Assembly: GCA_964289745.1 (NCBI GenBank)
Contig: CAXYMM010000002.1
Span: 186,001-250,000 of the forward strand
Direction: 5' to 3'
Length of the DNA stretch: 64,000 nucleotides
Source: Ekhidna sp964289745
Lineage (GTDB): Bacteria; Bacteroidota; Bacteroidia; Cytophagales; Cyclobacteriaceae
Shown: positions 46,621-55,092 of the stretch, one piece after another
Numbering within the stretch: position 1 is the first letter of the stretch
How the letters are laid out: every line of letters starts with the position of its first letter
Position numbers and translations under genes: made by a program
The notes under the pieces: model-generated
Told to the model about the DNA's origin: nothing
The model's input: the letters and a program-made list of their open reading frames with translations, nothing else
The model's database searches: none

Positions 46621-47592
46621 TTGAAGTAGGCATTTAGAAAATACTAACTATCTTAGTGAAAACTAATAAACATAGATTTTTCATGGAGCAAAAGTATAAA
46701 AGCCTAAGTATTTTCGAGTTTCAGCAACGTTTTCCCAATGACCAAGCCTGCATGGATTATCTGGCCAGCCTTAAATGGCCTAACGGTTTTGTGTGTGAGC
46801 GTTGTGGCAACAATCGCTATTGTGGAGGTAGTCGTCCTTATTCCCGTCAGTGTACCAAGTGTAAGTATCAATCATCTCCTACCAGTAGTACCTTATTCCA
46901 TAAAGTTAAATTTCCTTTGCTGAAAGCCTTTTACATCATCTACTACATGTCTACTAATAAGAAAGGGATAGCCAGTACTGAGTTGAGCAGGAAACTGGCA
47001 CTACGTCAAAAGACTTGTTGGCTGTTTCAACAAAAAGTGATGAAGGCGATGAGTAGTAGTGGACAGCATCCACTGAAAGGATTAGTGGAAGTAGACGAAA
47101 CAGTAGTAGGTGGAGAGGATAAAAACACTCGTGGAAGGCAGAATAAGAGAAAAAAGCTCATGGCTATTGCCATAGAACGTAAGAGCGGTAAGGGTATTTC
47201 CAGAATGTATGGTAAGGTGATCACCGACGGTAGCAGCGATTCATTAAAACAACTCTTTGAGGCACATGTCTGTCCCAAATCTTTGATCCGTACCGATGGT
47301 TGGACAGGTTACAAGCCCCTGAAAAAAGCATTTCCATTCCTTGTTCAAGAAAATAGTGGGACTAAAGGCGAAAATTTCCCCGAGATGCATCGGGCTATTA
47401 TGATGTTCAAAGCCTGGCTGAGAGGCATACACCATTCGGTAAGGAACCTGCAAGCATACATCGATCAATACGTTTATCGGTTTAATCGCTCTTTTATGAA
47501 AGAGGATATCTTTGAAAACCTCTTGATAAGAATGGTGCAAAGACGTCCTCAACCTTACCAAATTATTCGTATGTATTAAATGCCTAATTCAA
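46621..47592 (+). mobile_element. IS1595-family insertion sequence, complete
   Basis: Boundaries are set by imperfect 16-base terminal inverted repeats (TTGAAGTAGGCATTTA left, complement TTGAATTAGGCATTTA right) and a perfect 8-base target duplication TAAGTTTT at 46613-46620 and 47593-47600. Length 972. It carries one intact transposase gene. The 8-base duplication is characteristic of IS1595 members. It interrupts a toxin gene. Confidence 0.9.
46683..47579 (+). CDS. IS1595 family transposase (ISXO2-like)
   Basis: A 298-residue transposase starting MEQKYKSLSIFEFQQ. The N-terminal zinc ribbon has CERCGNN and CTKCKYQSS; the ISXO2-like DDE/DDN domain has the first acidic VEVDETVVGG, the second IRTDGW and the third region HRAIMMFKAWLRGIHHSVRN, ending with the YRFNRSF segment typical of the family. 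No internal stop, so the element may be active. ATG 46656 lies upstream in frame but ATG 46683 fits the family. Confidence 0.9.
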   Translation: MEQKYKSLSIFEFQQRFPNDQACMDYLASLKWPNGFVCERCGNNRYCGGSRPYSRQCTKCKYQSSPTSSTLFHKVKFPLLKAFYIIYYMSTNKKGIASTELSRKLALRQKTCWLFQQKVMKAMSSSGQHPLKGLVEVDETVVGGEDKNTRGRQNKRKKLMAIAIERKSGKGISRMYGKVITDGSSDSLKQLFEAHVCPKSLIRTDGWTGYKPLKKAFPFLVQENSGTKGENFPEMHRAIMMFKAWLRGIHHSVRNLQAYIDQYVYRFNRSFMKEDIFENLLIRMVQRRPQPYQIIRMY

Positions 47593-47671
47593 TAAGTTTT
47601 TTAGTCGCATGGGGGTCAATTTTCCTAAAAAAGTCTCTAACTTCAAGTAAATATGTTACCTCAAAATTCAT
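47593..47671 (-). pseudogene. HigB/RelE-type toxin, 5' portion
   Basis: ATG at 47671 on the minus strand starts MNFEVTYLLEVRDFFRKID and reaches the IS target duplication. It continues in frame in the 3' portion at 46368-46620. The promoter of the module must lie further right. Confidence 0.75.
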
Positions 47672-47860
47672 ACTGCAAAGACAGCATAAAGTTGTAATAT
47701 AATGCAATAATTATGACTGTTTTATTTTTAAATTTTCTCTACCACATAAGAGAACTGCCATTTTGTTTTACTACTATACTGTAAAATTGGGTCTAAAACC
47801 CCTGCTGTATAGAGAAACTGGGGGTATAGTTTTACAGAGAAGTACCCCCCCTTTGAAATT

Positions 47861-47988
47861 CTACACCCCTCCACAAATAGGCAACCAATAATCCGAAATG
47901 TCATAATTGTTTTTTGCCCAGTTGGCATAGCATAGAGCATCTGCAAGGTCTGGGGACTTGCCCAATGTTCAGTATATTCAATTTTCAT
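47861..47988 (-). pseudogene. Terminase large subunit remnant with large internal deletion
   Basis: ATG 47988 (MKIEYTEHW) overlaps the stop of the small-subunit gene (TAATG). After ~9 codons the sequence is joined to the family C-terminal segment GKSPDLADALCY, YDISDYWLPICGGV in another frame, ending at 47861. The ATPase and nuclease parts, more than 1 kb, are missing. Confidence 0.6.
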
Positions 47989-48365
47989 TAGTCTGGTATA
48001 TTACTTACAAATTCTATATTTCCTGAATTCTCCACTTTGATTTTGTGTAGCCCTTGTAGTTGGGTTAGTTCTTTGTTTATGAGTAAAGCAGTTTTAATAT
48101 CTTCTTTCTTCATTGAGAGCCTGTACAGCTCCTCTAATCGTCTTATTGCTTTGGCATAGTCAGACTCAACTTTTCTCTCAACTGACTTTTCAATGAATAA
48201 CTGAGCCTTTGCAATATACCTCTCTGTCATACGCTCTTTTATTCCGTAATTAGCCGTACTAAAATGTAATATTCTCTCCCTACTTTCTCCATTGAGTAAC
48301 ATAGTAGATATTTCTGCTACTCTCTTTGTTATTACTTCCCTAGTACTTCTCTTACTCATACTCAT
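47988..48365 (-). CDS. Phage terminase small subunit-like protein
   Basis: A 125-residue helical protein with an N-terminal DNA-binding pattern (KRSTREVITKRVAEISTMLL, ERMTERYIAKAQLFIEKSV) resembling TerS proteins of Bacteroidota phages. It should recognise pac DNA and feed it to the large subunit. The gene is intact but the large subunit downstream is deleted, so this is a prophage relic. Confidence 0.6.
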   Translation of the reverse strand: MSMSKRSTREVITKRVAEISTMLLNGESRERILHFSTANYGIKERMTERYIAKAQLFIEKSVERKVESDYAKAIRRLEELYRLSMKKEDIKTALLINKELTQLQGLHKIKVENSGNIEFVSNIPD

Positions 48366-49098
48366 TTATTAGTTCAGGGATATTGATTATCTATTAAGTA
48401 GCTGTTTTAAAATTAACGACCTTTCTGTTATCCTCCACGTAGTACGCCTGAACCGTGAATACACGCTTTAAATCATATATTTTCTGAAAATCAGCTACTA
48501 ATTGGTTCGATATTTGAATTCATGGAGCTACTTGAGAGAATCAAGCAGTTACGAAAAAGTGGCTGCCTTTTTTATTGAATGGGTACAACATAGGCACAAC
48601 AATTAGGACCGCTTTCTATTTTATGGTTCAACTCCAGTAAGGAATCGAACTCTACTTGGAATTATCAAAATACGATAATTGACAGCTTGCAAGCAGTCCG
48701 CAAATAGCACGATCGTTGTTTGATAATAGGGAGCTCTATTAAGAAGATTTGCTTAGGATGATACTAGAATTTTCAGACTGAAGCATTAGGAATCAAGCTT
48801 ATTTAGTGTAAAACGCTGTTGGTATTTCTTCGAAAGATATGAGATTGTAACGATTGATAATCTATCCAAGATAAGTCAAGATAATCTGAAGCAATTTCTA
48901 TGCAAAAGAAGAGAATGGATATGATATTTTGTTGAAGTCATTAGAACGTGAAACTATAGTCTAGAAACCTATTTCAATATCAATTTTGATATGACCAATA
49001 TGCCCCACTACTTGCCAAATATGCCCCACTATTTCGAAATTGTATTGAGTCCTTTTACGGGATGGTTTTATTTTCTTATAAGCAAAAACAAAATCATC
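48366..49098. other. Degenerate intergenic region
   Basis: No intact gene. A plus frame near 48795-48930 reads SVKRCWYFFERYEIVTIDNL, SKISQDNLKQFL and ends at a stop; it resembles a tyrosine-recombinase core-binding helix pair but cannot be proved. A 14-base direct repeat AATATGCCCCACTA occurs at 48997 and 49018, 21 bases apart. The signal-peptide start of the sulfatase is at 49099. Confidence 0.4.
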
Positions 49099-50289
49099 AT
49101 GAGACATTGCGCACTACTACAATTACTTCTTGTAATAGCGGGATGTTCGATAGAATCAACATCTTCTACTAGAAATGATCCATCGGGGAAAGCTAATATA
49201 GTTTTATTTTATTTCGATGATCTAGGGTACGCAGATCTAAGCAGTTATGGTGCAAAGGGAGTCAAGACGCCAAATGTCGATTTTTTGGTTGAGAATGGAA
49301 TAAAGTTTACAGATGCTCATAGTTCAGTAGCCACTTGTACCCCTTCTCGATATTTACTTTTGACAGGGGAGTATGCTTTTAGAAATCAGGTAGCTATCCT
49401 GTCTGGAGATGCCCCATTGCTCATTGATACTTCTCAACTTACCCTACCTAAGATATTAAGAAAAGCTAATTATAAGAGTGCCGTGGTTGGTAAATGGCAC
49501 TTAGGTTTAGGGAACGGAGATGTAGACTGGAATGAAAAAGTGTCTCCTGGTCCTCTCGAAATTGGCTTTGACTATAGCTTTTTGTTGCCTGCGACGGGCG
49601 ATCGTGTCCCAACAGTGTATTTGGAGAATCACGAGGTTATTAATCTTGATGGGAAGGTTCCATTGCAGGTTTCTTACAGTCGTAATCTAGGCCAAGAGCA
49701 AGCTACAAAAGAGAACGCACGATATGTGTCGGACAAACAGCATAGCCAGACACTGTTAAACGGCGTTGGTAGAATTGGTGCAATGATTGGAGGTGAGGAA
49801 GCTTATTGGAAAGACGAAGACTTTCCATTTGTCTTTACTGAAAAAGCAATCTCCTTTACCGAAGAAAACCAAGAAAATCCTTTCTTTTTGTTCTTTTCTT
49901 TTCATGATATACATGTCCCCAGGCTTCCAAATGAGCAGTTCCAAGGCGAAAGTAATATGAGACCTAGAGGAGATGCCATTGTTCAGATGGAGTGGATGAC
50001 TAGTCAGATAGTTAATAGGCTGAGGAAGCTAAACCTTTTGGAAAATACACTTATAATCTTCACTAGTGATAGTGGACCTGTACTCGATGATGGTTATGCG
50101 GATTTTGCGAAAGAGTTGTTGGGAAGTCATGATCCATATTTAGAAATGGATGCATACGAGGCAATAAATGTAGCCAATGATTATCCTAAAGTTGTTGAAG
50201 AGATGGAAAATCAGCTTCGGGATATGATGGTGGATTCACGAGTAAATGCTAAAATGAAAATATCATTGATGAATAAAAAAACAAGTTAA
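49099..50289 (+). pseudogene. S1-type sulfatase with internal deletion
   Basis: From ATG 49099 a lipoprotein signal (LLQLLLVIAGC) leads into the alkaline-phosphatase-like sulfatase fold: metal Asp pair FYFDDLGYADL (40-41), formylglycine site CTPSR with C80, substrate segment VGKWHLGLG. The C-terminal half is wrong: after FTSDSGP...ELLGSHDP the sequence jumps to YEAINVANDYPKVVEEM, which is the far C-terminus. About 130-170 residues are missing without loss of frame. Sulfatases of this class remove sulfate esters from marine polysaccharides after cofactor formation by a formylglycine-generating enzyme. This copy is unlikely to fold. Confidence 0.75.
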
Positions 50290-50349
50290 TTCAATGAAGT
50301 TCTATTTGAATTCTGCATAGAATAAATTAGTACCTGCCTAAATCAGGAT

Positions 50350-51560
50350 ATGATCAGCATTAAGAGAATACCTACTTTCATAAATAGTTACTTAATAGTG
50401 GCATTCTCAGCCTTCCTGTCCACTTACAAAGCAAGCTCTAAATCAGTTAAATATGAACACATCTCTGTTGATTACTATCGTCAGTATGTAGACATATCAG
50501 TTGGTCTTTCAAATAACTACGTTTCTAAGATTGCAAAAGATGAATTTGGAATGATGTGGTTTGCGGCAGAGGGAGGACTAAATAGATATGACGGAAGTCA
50601 CTTCAAAGTTTTTCGTCCGGAGAAAAGATATCAGCGACTAAGGAACGAAAACATTGAAACTATTTTTATTGACAGATAAAGGGTTTATATGGGTGGGTAC
50701 AAAAAGCGGAGGTGTCTCAAGGTACAATCAAGCAAAAGATGAGTTTATCAACTTTAGCCATGAGCTAGATCCTGAAAGTCATAAGACTGCTATTCGGATC
50801 ACAGATATTGTCGAGGATACAGAAGGAAATATCTGGATAGCCATCTGGGGTATGGGACTCTTCAAGCTAAATTCAGAGACTTATGAACTCGAACGTTCTT
50901 TTTTGCCGAATAAAATAATTCAAGAAGTAGAGGTTGATGATTTTGGTAATGTTTGGGGCGTTGCAAACAATTTGATTCATAAATATGACCCATCTGAAGA
51001 CAGATTAATAAGTTTATCTGTACCTATTGGTGCAGGAATGGCACTCCACTACGATAGCCTCTGAAAAGAACTACTCCTTGGGCCTTCTAAAGGTATTTTT
51101 TCTTTTCAAGTTAATAACTACGAAGTAAAGGAACTTGAAGAAAGTAAGAGACTGGGATTGAAAGGGATCAATGCAGTCAATGTAGATGAGAAAGGAAGGA
51201 TATGGGCCGGTTCATGGAATCAAGGGTTGCACGTGAGTTCACCTGATAGAAAGAAAATTGAAAAATTCTCTTTGATTGATCATTATGCGCTGAATACAAA
51301 TTATGAAGTCGTACTAGATGTTCATATAGATGCTAATGATCAGGTTTGGGTGGCTACAGGCTATGGAGGAGTGGTGAAATTGAGTCCAAAACGTGCCATC
51401 TCATATGTGGCGAATCAACTCAATAATAAGATAAATCTTCCCGATAACAACGTGCAAGCTGTTATTAAGGATTCCAATGGAGCAATTTGGTGTGGTACGT
51501 GGAGTGGTGAAATTGGTTATTCACTTGATGGGCTTGATTATGAAAGAATCCCTGGAGATA
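50350..51560 (+). pseudogene. Truncated hybrid two-component sensor, ligand-propeller part
   Basis: Signal peptide, then beta-propeller repeats typical of Reg_prop sensors (DEFGMMWFAAEGGLNRYDG, KGFIWVGTKSGGVSRYN, GNIWIAIWGMGLFKLN, GRIWAGSWNQGLHV, QVWVATGYGGVVKLS). An extra A near 50676 shifts the frame and TGA at 51062-51064 (Trp expected) stops it. The second propeller, Y_Y_Y, kinase and receiver domains are absent: the sequence runs straight into the signal peptide of the next sulfatase at 51562. Such sensors normally control polysaccharide utilisation loci. Confidence 0.75.
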
Positions 51561-51561
51561 A

Positions 51562-52910
51562 TATGGTGAAGTTTTCTTTAATCTTTCAATTCTTATTGAT
51601 CTGGACTGCCATTTTCCCCCCAAGAGTTGGCTCAATTGATGCGCAGGAGTTTGGAGGAGATAAAAAAAGCCAAACTTCATTATCATACTTGCAGATGATC
51701 TGGGATATGCCGATTTGAGTATGAATGAGAGTAAGCAAATTTCTACTCCTAACATTGATGCGCTTGCAAAAAGCGGAATCATATTCAAGCAGGCTTATGT
51801 GTCTTCTGCGGTTTGCAGTCCCTCTCGAGCGCGATTGCTTACGGGAAAAAATCAAGTTGAGTTTGGCTACGATAATAACCTTTCTAAGAACACCCCAGGA
51901 TTTGATCGGAGTTTTGCTGGGTTGCCGCTAGATCAAAAAACACTTGCAACACTACTCAAAGAGGAAGGCTATGTGACAGGGTTGATTGGTAAGTGGCATT
52001 TAGGAGATCAGCAACAATTTCATCCGCTTAATCGTGGTTTTGACGAGTTCTGGGGATATCTGGGAGGAGGTCATGATTATTTTGAAGCAGATACCAGTTC
52101 ATCAGGAAGAAAGGCTGCGATCCTATCTAACTATAAGAAGCCACAGGATATTACCTACATCACCGATGATAAAGGTGATGAATGTGTTGACTTTATAAGA
52201 AGACATAATGATGAACCATTCTTTTTATATGCTTCATTTAATGCTCCGCATGCACCGATGCAAGCAACGCAGGACGATGTAAAACTTTATGAGCATATTC
52301 AGGATGAAAATAGAAGGATCTATGCCGCAATGGTTCATAGACTTGACATCAATGTGGGTAAAATCGTTGATGCATTGGAAAGAGAAGGAGTGCGTGAAAA
52401 TACGGTGGTGGTATTCCTGAGCGATAATGGAGAACCTATCGATCAGAATTTTTCTTGCAATGCGCCCTATCTTGGGCAAAAGGGGATTCTGCTGGAGGGT
52501 GGAATTAGGGTTCCATTCATTATGTCTTGGCCTAGGGAGTTACCTGAAAATATGTTCTACTCAAATGCTATTTCTGCTCTTGATATTACTCCAACTTTTC
52601 TATCATGGGCTGGTGTTAAGTACAGTTCGACGGATTTTACCGGAGTTAATTTATAACCCTATTTGAAAGCTGAAGCATTGGATAGGCCATACAACTTAAT
52701 GCTATGGAAATTCACTATTAGTACCGCTATTTTGGAGGGAGAATGGAAGTTGATTAGAATCCTGGATCGCCTTCCAATGCTCTTTCACCTTCCTTCAGAT
52801 CCTTCCGAGCAACATGACCTAGCAATGGAAAAGCCTCAAATTACCAGACGTTTACTACGTCGGATGGGTTTGTGGCAAGTAGGTCTTCCACACCCATTAT
52901 TTTTAGAATT
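51562..52910 (+). pseudogene. Second S1-type sulfatase with frameshift and in-frame stop
   Basis: ATG 51562 starts a signal peptide (MVKFSLIFQFLLIW). In the A7 tract at 51662-51668 one A is missing, after which the frame continues PNFIIILADDLGYADLS with the metal Asp pair, CSPSRARLLTGK with the formylglycine Cys and LIGKWHLGD. TAA at 52654-52656 (after TGVNL, CAA expected) interrupts it before PYLKAEALDRP, and the C-terminus runs into the epimerase fragment near 52910. It overlaps nothing else. Non-functional as sequenced. Confidence 0.78.
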
Positions 52911-53275
52911 GAAAGGAAAGAACTACCAACTTGCATCAAATAATGGAAGTAACCATTTACATGGCGGAAATAAAGGTTTTGAATCTCGCATTTGGGAAGT
53001 GAATGAATACGCTCGCCAAACATTAAGGCTGACCTATATTTCTCCTCATTTAGAAGAAGGGTATCCTGGAGAATTATCCGTTTTGGTTACCTATACGCTC
53101 ACTGATGACAATGCACTTGAAATCAGGTATCATGCCATTACCGACCGTACGACTGTTATTAATTTGACGCATCATTCCTATTTTAATTTGAAAGGTGAGG
53201 GGGAAAAAGACATTACCAGTCGCTGCATAAAAATCTTTGCAGACCGATACACACCTATTAATAAAGATCAATACA
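52911..53275 (+). pseudogene. Aldose 1-epimerase (GalM) fragment
   Basis: Internal part of GalM fused in frame to the sulfatase tail: NYQLASNNGSNHLHGGNKGF with the conserved HLHGG, then RYHAITDRTTVINLTHHSYF with the catalytic His region, to ADRYTPINKDQ. N-terminus and the Glu-bearing C-terminus are missing. The 3' break coincides with the truncated end of the formylglycine enzyme gene on the opposite strand. Confidence 0.75.
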
Positions 53276-53985
53276 CCACTCCCAGACGTTTCCACTCTTC
53301 TCATATATTCCAAGTAGGTTGGGAGGATAAGTTTTTACAGGGGCTGTCCCTTCGTATCCATCTTCAAGTCGGTTCTCAAAGGGGAAAAGCCTTGCCAAAA
53401 GTTGGCTTTCGAACTTGATCCGTCTGCCAGTAAATTGCCCCATGCAAACTCATGTTTTACGCCAGATGCAGCTAAGTATTCCCATTCGCTTTCGGTTGGA
53501 AGTCTTTTGCCCGACCATTTAGCATAGGCTTTCGCATCCTCAAATGATACATGGACGACCGGATAATCTAATATGCCCTCAATGGAAGAACTTTCTCCAA
53601 AGGGTGCAGCCCAGTAGCTTCCATGTTTGAATTCCCACCACTGGCTGTAGTCGTCGAGAGGAACAGGCCCCTCCGTTTGTCTAAATACCAGAGACCCTGC
53701 TTGAATTAAAGAGTCTATCGTCTCTCCATTTCTGAATATCGGAATTGTAAAGTCCTTTTCAGCTGTAGTGATATACCTTGTTTCTAGAATGAACCTTCGG
53801 AATTGGCGGTTAGTCACTTCTGTTTCGTCTGCTAGCAGTACTTTCTTTGAATCCGCATTTCCAGCAATGGAAACCAGTACCATTCCGTCAGGAGCTTTTT
53901 TATCCTGAAAACTGCATCCGCCAATTATAGATAGGATAGATGGAATTACGATCACAAAAAATGGTTGAAGTAGTCGAGCGTTCAT
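53258..53985 (-). pseudogene. Formylglycine-generating enzyme-like protein, frameshifted and truncated
   Basis: From ATG 53985 on the minus strand: lipoprotein signal (ILSIIGGC), then the SUMF1/FGE fold (GMVLVSIAG, ETEVTNRQFRRFILET, YPVVHVSFEDAKAYAKWSGKRLPTESEWEY). One missing base near 53398 shifts the frame before GYEGTAPVKTYPPN and SGNVWEWCIDLY, where TAA at 53258 ends it. The final segment with the active-site Cys is absent. Such enzymes or relatives activate sulfatases. Confidence 0.78.
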
Positions 53986-54475
53986 CACTTTAAATCTCTC
54001 TAATATTTCAGTATTCAACACTTAATAAACTCCTTTTCGGCAGTTGATAGACAATATAGCCTCATAAATGCACAATAGGTACCCGTAATTGAACTTAGGA
54101 AGTGACTATCATTTTAGGTAAGCATTGTCGTTTCTTGTAGTGGATAAGAAAAACACTAACCAACCTAATATCTAAGATGCAAGAAAAAAGGAGTGTAGAA
54201 TTATTGAAAGACAAATTTTAAAGAAATTCCAAAGTGTTTGTGAAGGCTGCAAGACAAATTACTAGCGGCTGTCACATCGTAAAAGCTAATGATATTATAT
54301 GAACTTCTCAATCACTGATTACATCATCTTTTCTGGATATCGCCTACTGATTCTATTAGTTAGTTGGGCTGTTTGTCTCACGGAATAAGTCTGGGGCAGA
54401 AAGGAGTGCAGAGAATCATTTTTTAACATATAAGTCTTTGCCCTGATGAGCTATGGATCTTCAATATTCAATAAG
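53986..54475. other. Intergenic region containing a symporter relic
   Basis: Apart from the fragment annotated at 54299-54388, no coding sequence or RNA gene is seen in this stretch between the two minus-strand genes. Confidence 0.4.
54299..54388 (+). pseudogene. N-terminal remnant of a sodium/sugar symporter
   Basis: ATG 54299 opens MNFSITDYIIFSGYRLLILL, VSWAVCLTE, then TAA. The segment matches the N-terminus of SSS-family sugar symporters common in Bacteroidota polysaccharide loci (MNLSTLDYIIFVGYxxLI). The rest is lost. Confidence 0.6.
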
Positions 54476-55006
54476 TTAAATATTCACTTTTAGTAGAAAC
54501 TCATAAATCTCCTTCCAACTCGTTGGTTTGAGAACTGCCTCTGTAGTATAGTTCGAATAAGCAGAGGAAAGATAGATTGCTTTGCATCCTAAATTTTCAG
54601 CCAATTGGACATCCGTGGCTCTATCTCCCAACACATACGAATTAGCAAGATCATACTCCCCGTTCATGTAATCTTTAAGCATACCTACTCCTGGCTTTCG
54701 ATTGGGGTGGTTGTCTTTTTCGTAGTGCTCATCTATGTGTACTGCGTAAAAAGAAATGCCCTCGGAAGCCAGTATTCTCAAAATGAGATTATGCACGGGC
54801 CAGAATTCATGGTCTGGAAAAGACGGTGTTCCTAACCCATCCTGATTTGTTACCATCACAAAGAGATAGTTAAAATCTTCTTTGATTTTTTTTAGATAAT
54901 AGAGTGCTTCAGGCAAAAAATCAAGCTTCTCAATCGTCTCAATTTTTTCATTACCTGTTTCTTGAATAATGGTGCCATCTCGGTCTATAAACAGTATAGG
55001 CTTCAT
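54476..55006 (-). CDS. HAD-IIIA phosphatase, histidinol-phosphatase-like
   Basis: A 176-residue protein with DxDGT motif LFIDRDGTII, the MVTNQDGLGTPSF stretch, a HxH-like zinc loop region (YAVHIDEHYEKDNHPNRKP) and YVLGDRATDVQLAENLGC. This matches the phosphatase half of bifunctional HisB, which dephosphorylates histidinol phosphate; the dehydratase half is absent. Related HAD-IIIA proteins act on heptose bisphosphate, but the TNQDGLGTPSF and Cys/His spacing favour the histidinol type. No his genes are adjacent. Confidence 0.8.
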   Translation of the reverse strand: MKPILFIDRDGTIIQETGNEKIETIEKLDFLPEALYYLKKIKEDFNYLFVMVTNQDGLGTPSFPDHEFWPVHNLILRILASEGISFYAVHIDEHYEKDNHPNRKPGVGMLKDYMNGEYDLANSYVLGDRATDVQLAENLGCKAIYLSSAYSNYTTEAVLKPTSWKEIYEFLLKVNI

Positions 55007-55092
55007 ATTAGCGAAGGTATGCTATCATTTAGCCCTTTCACTAGTGGAATTTAGACTTTTTTGTTGTTTCTACTTAAATCTACCTTTACAAC

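Noticed and set aside
31691..52656. Stop-codon reassignment in this organism
   Set aside because: Core genes here end normally with TAA, TAG and TGA and contain no internal ones, so reassignment is excluded.
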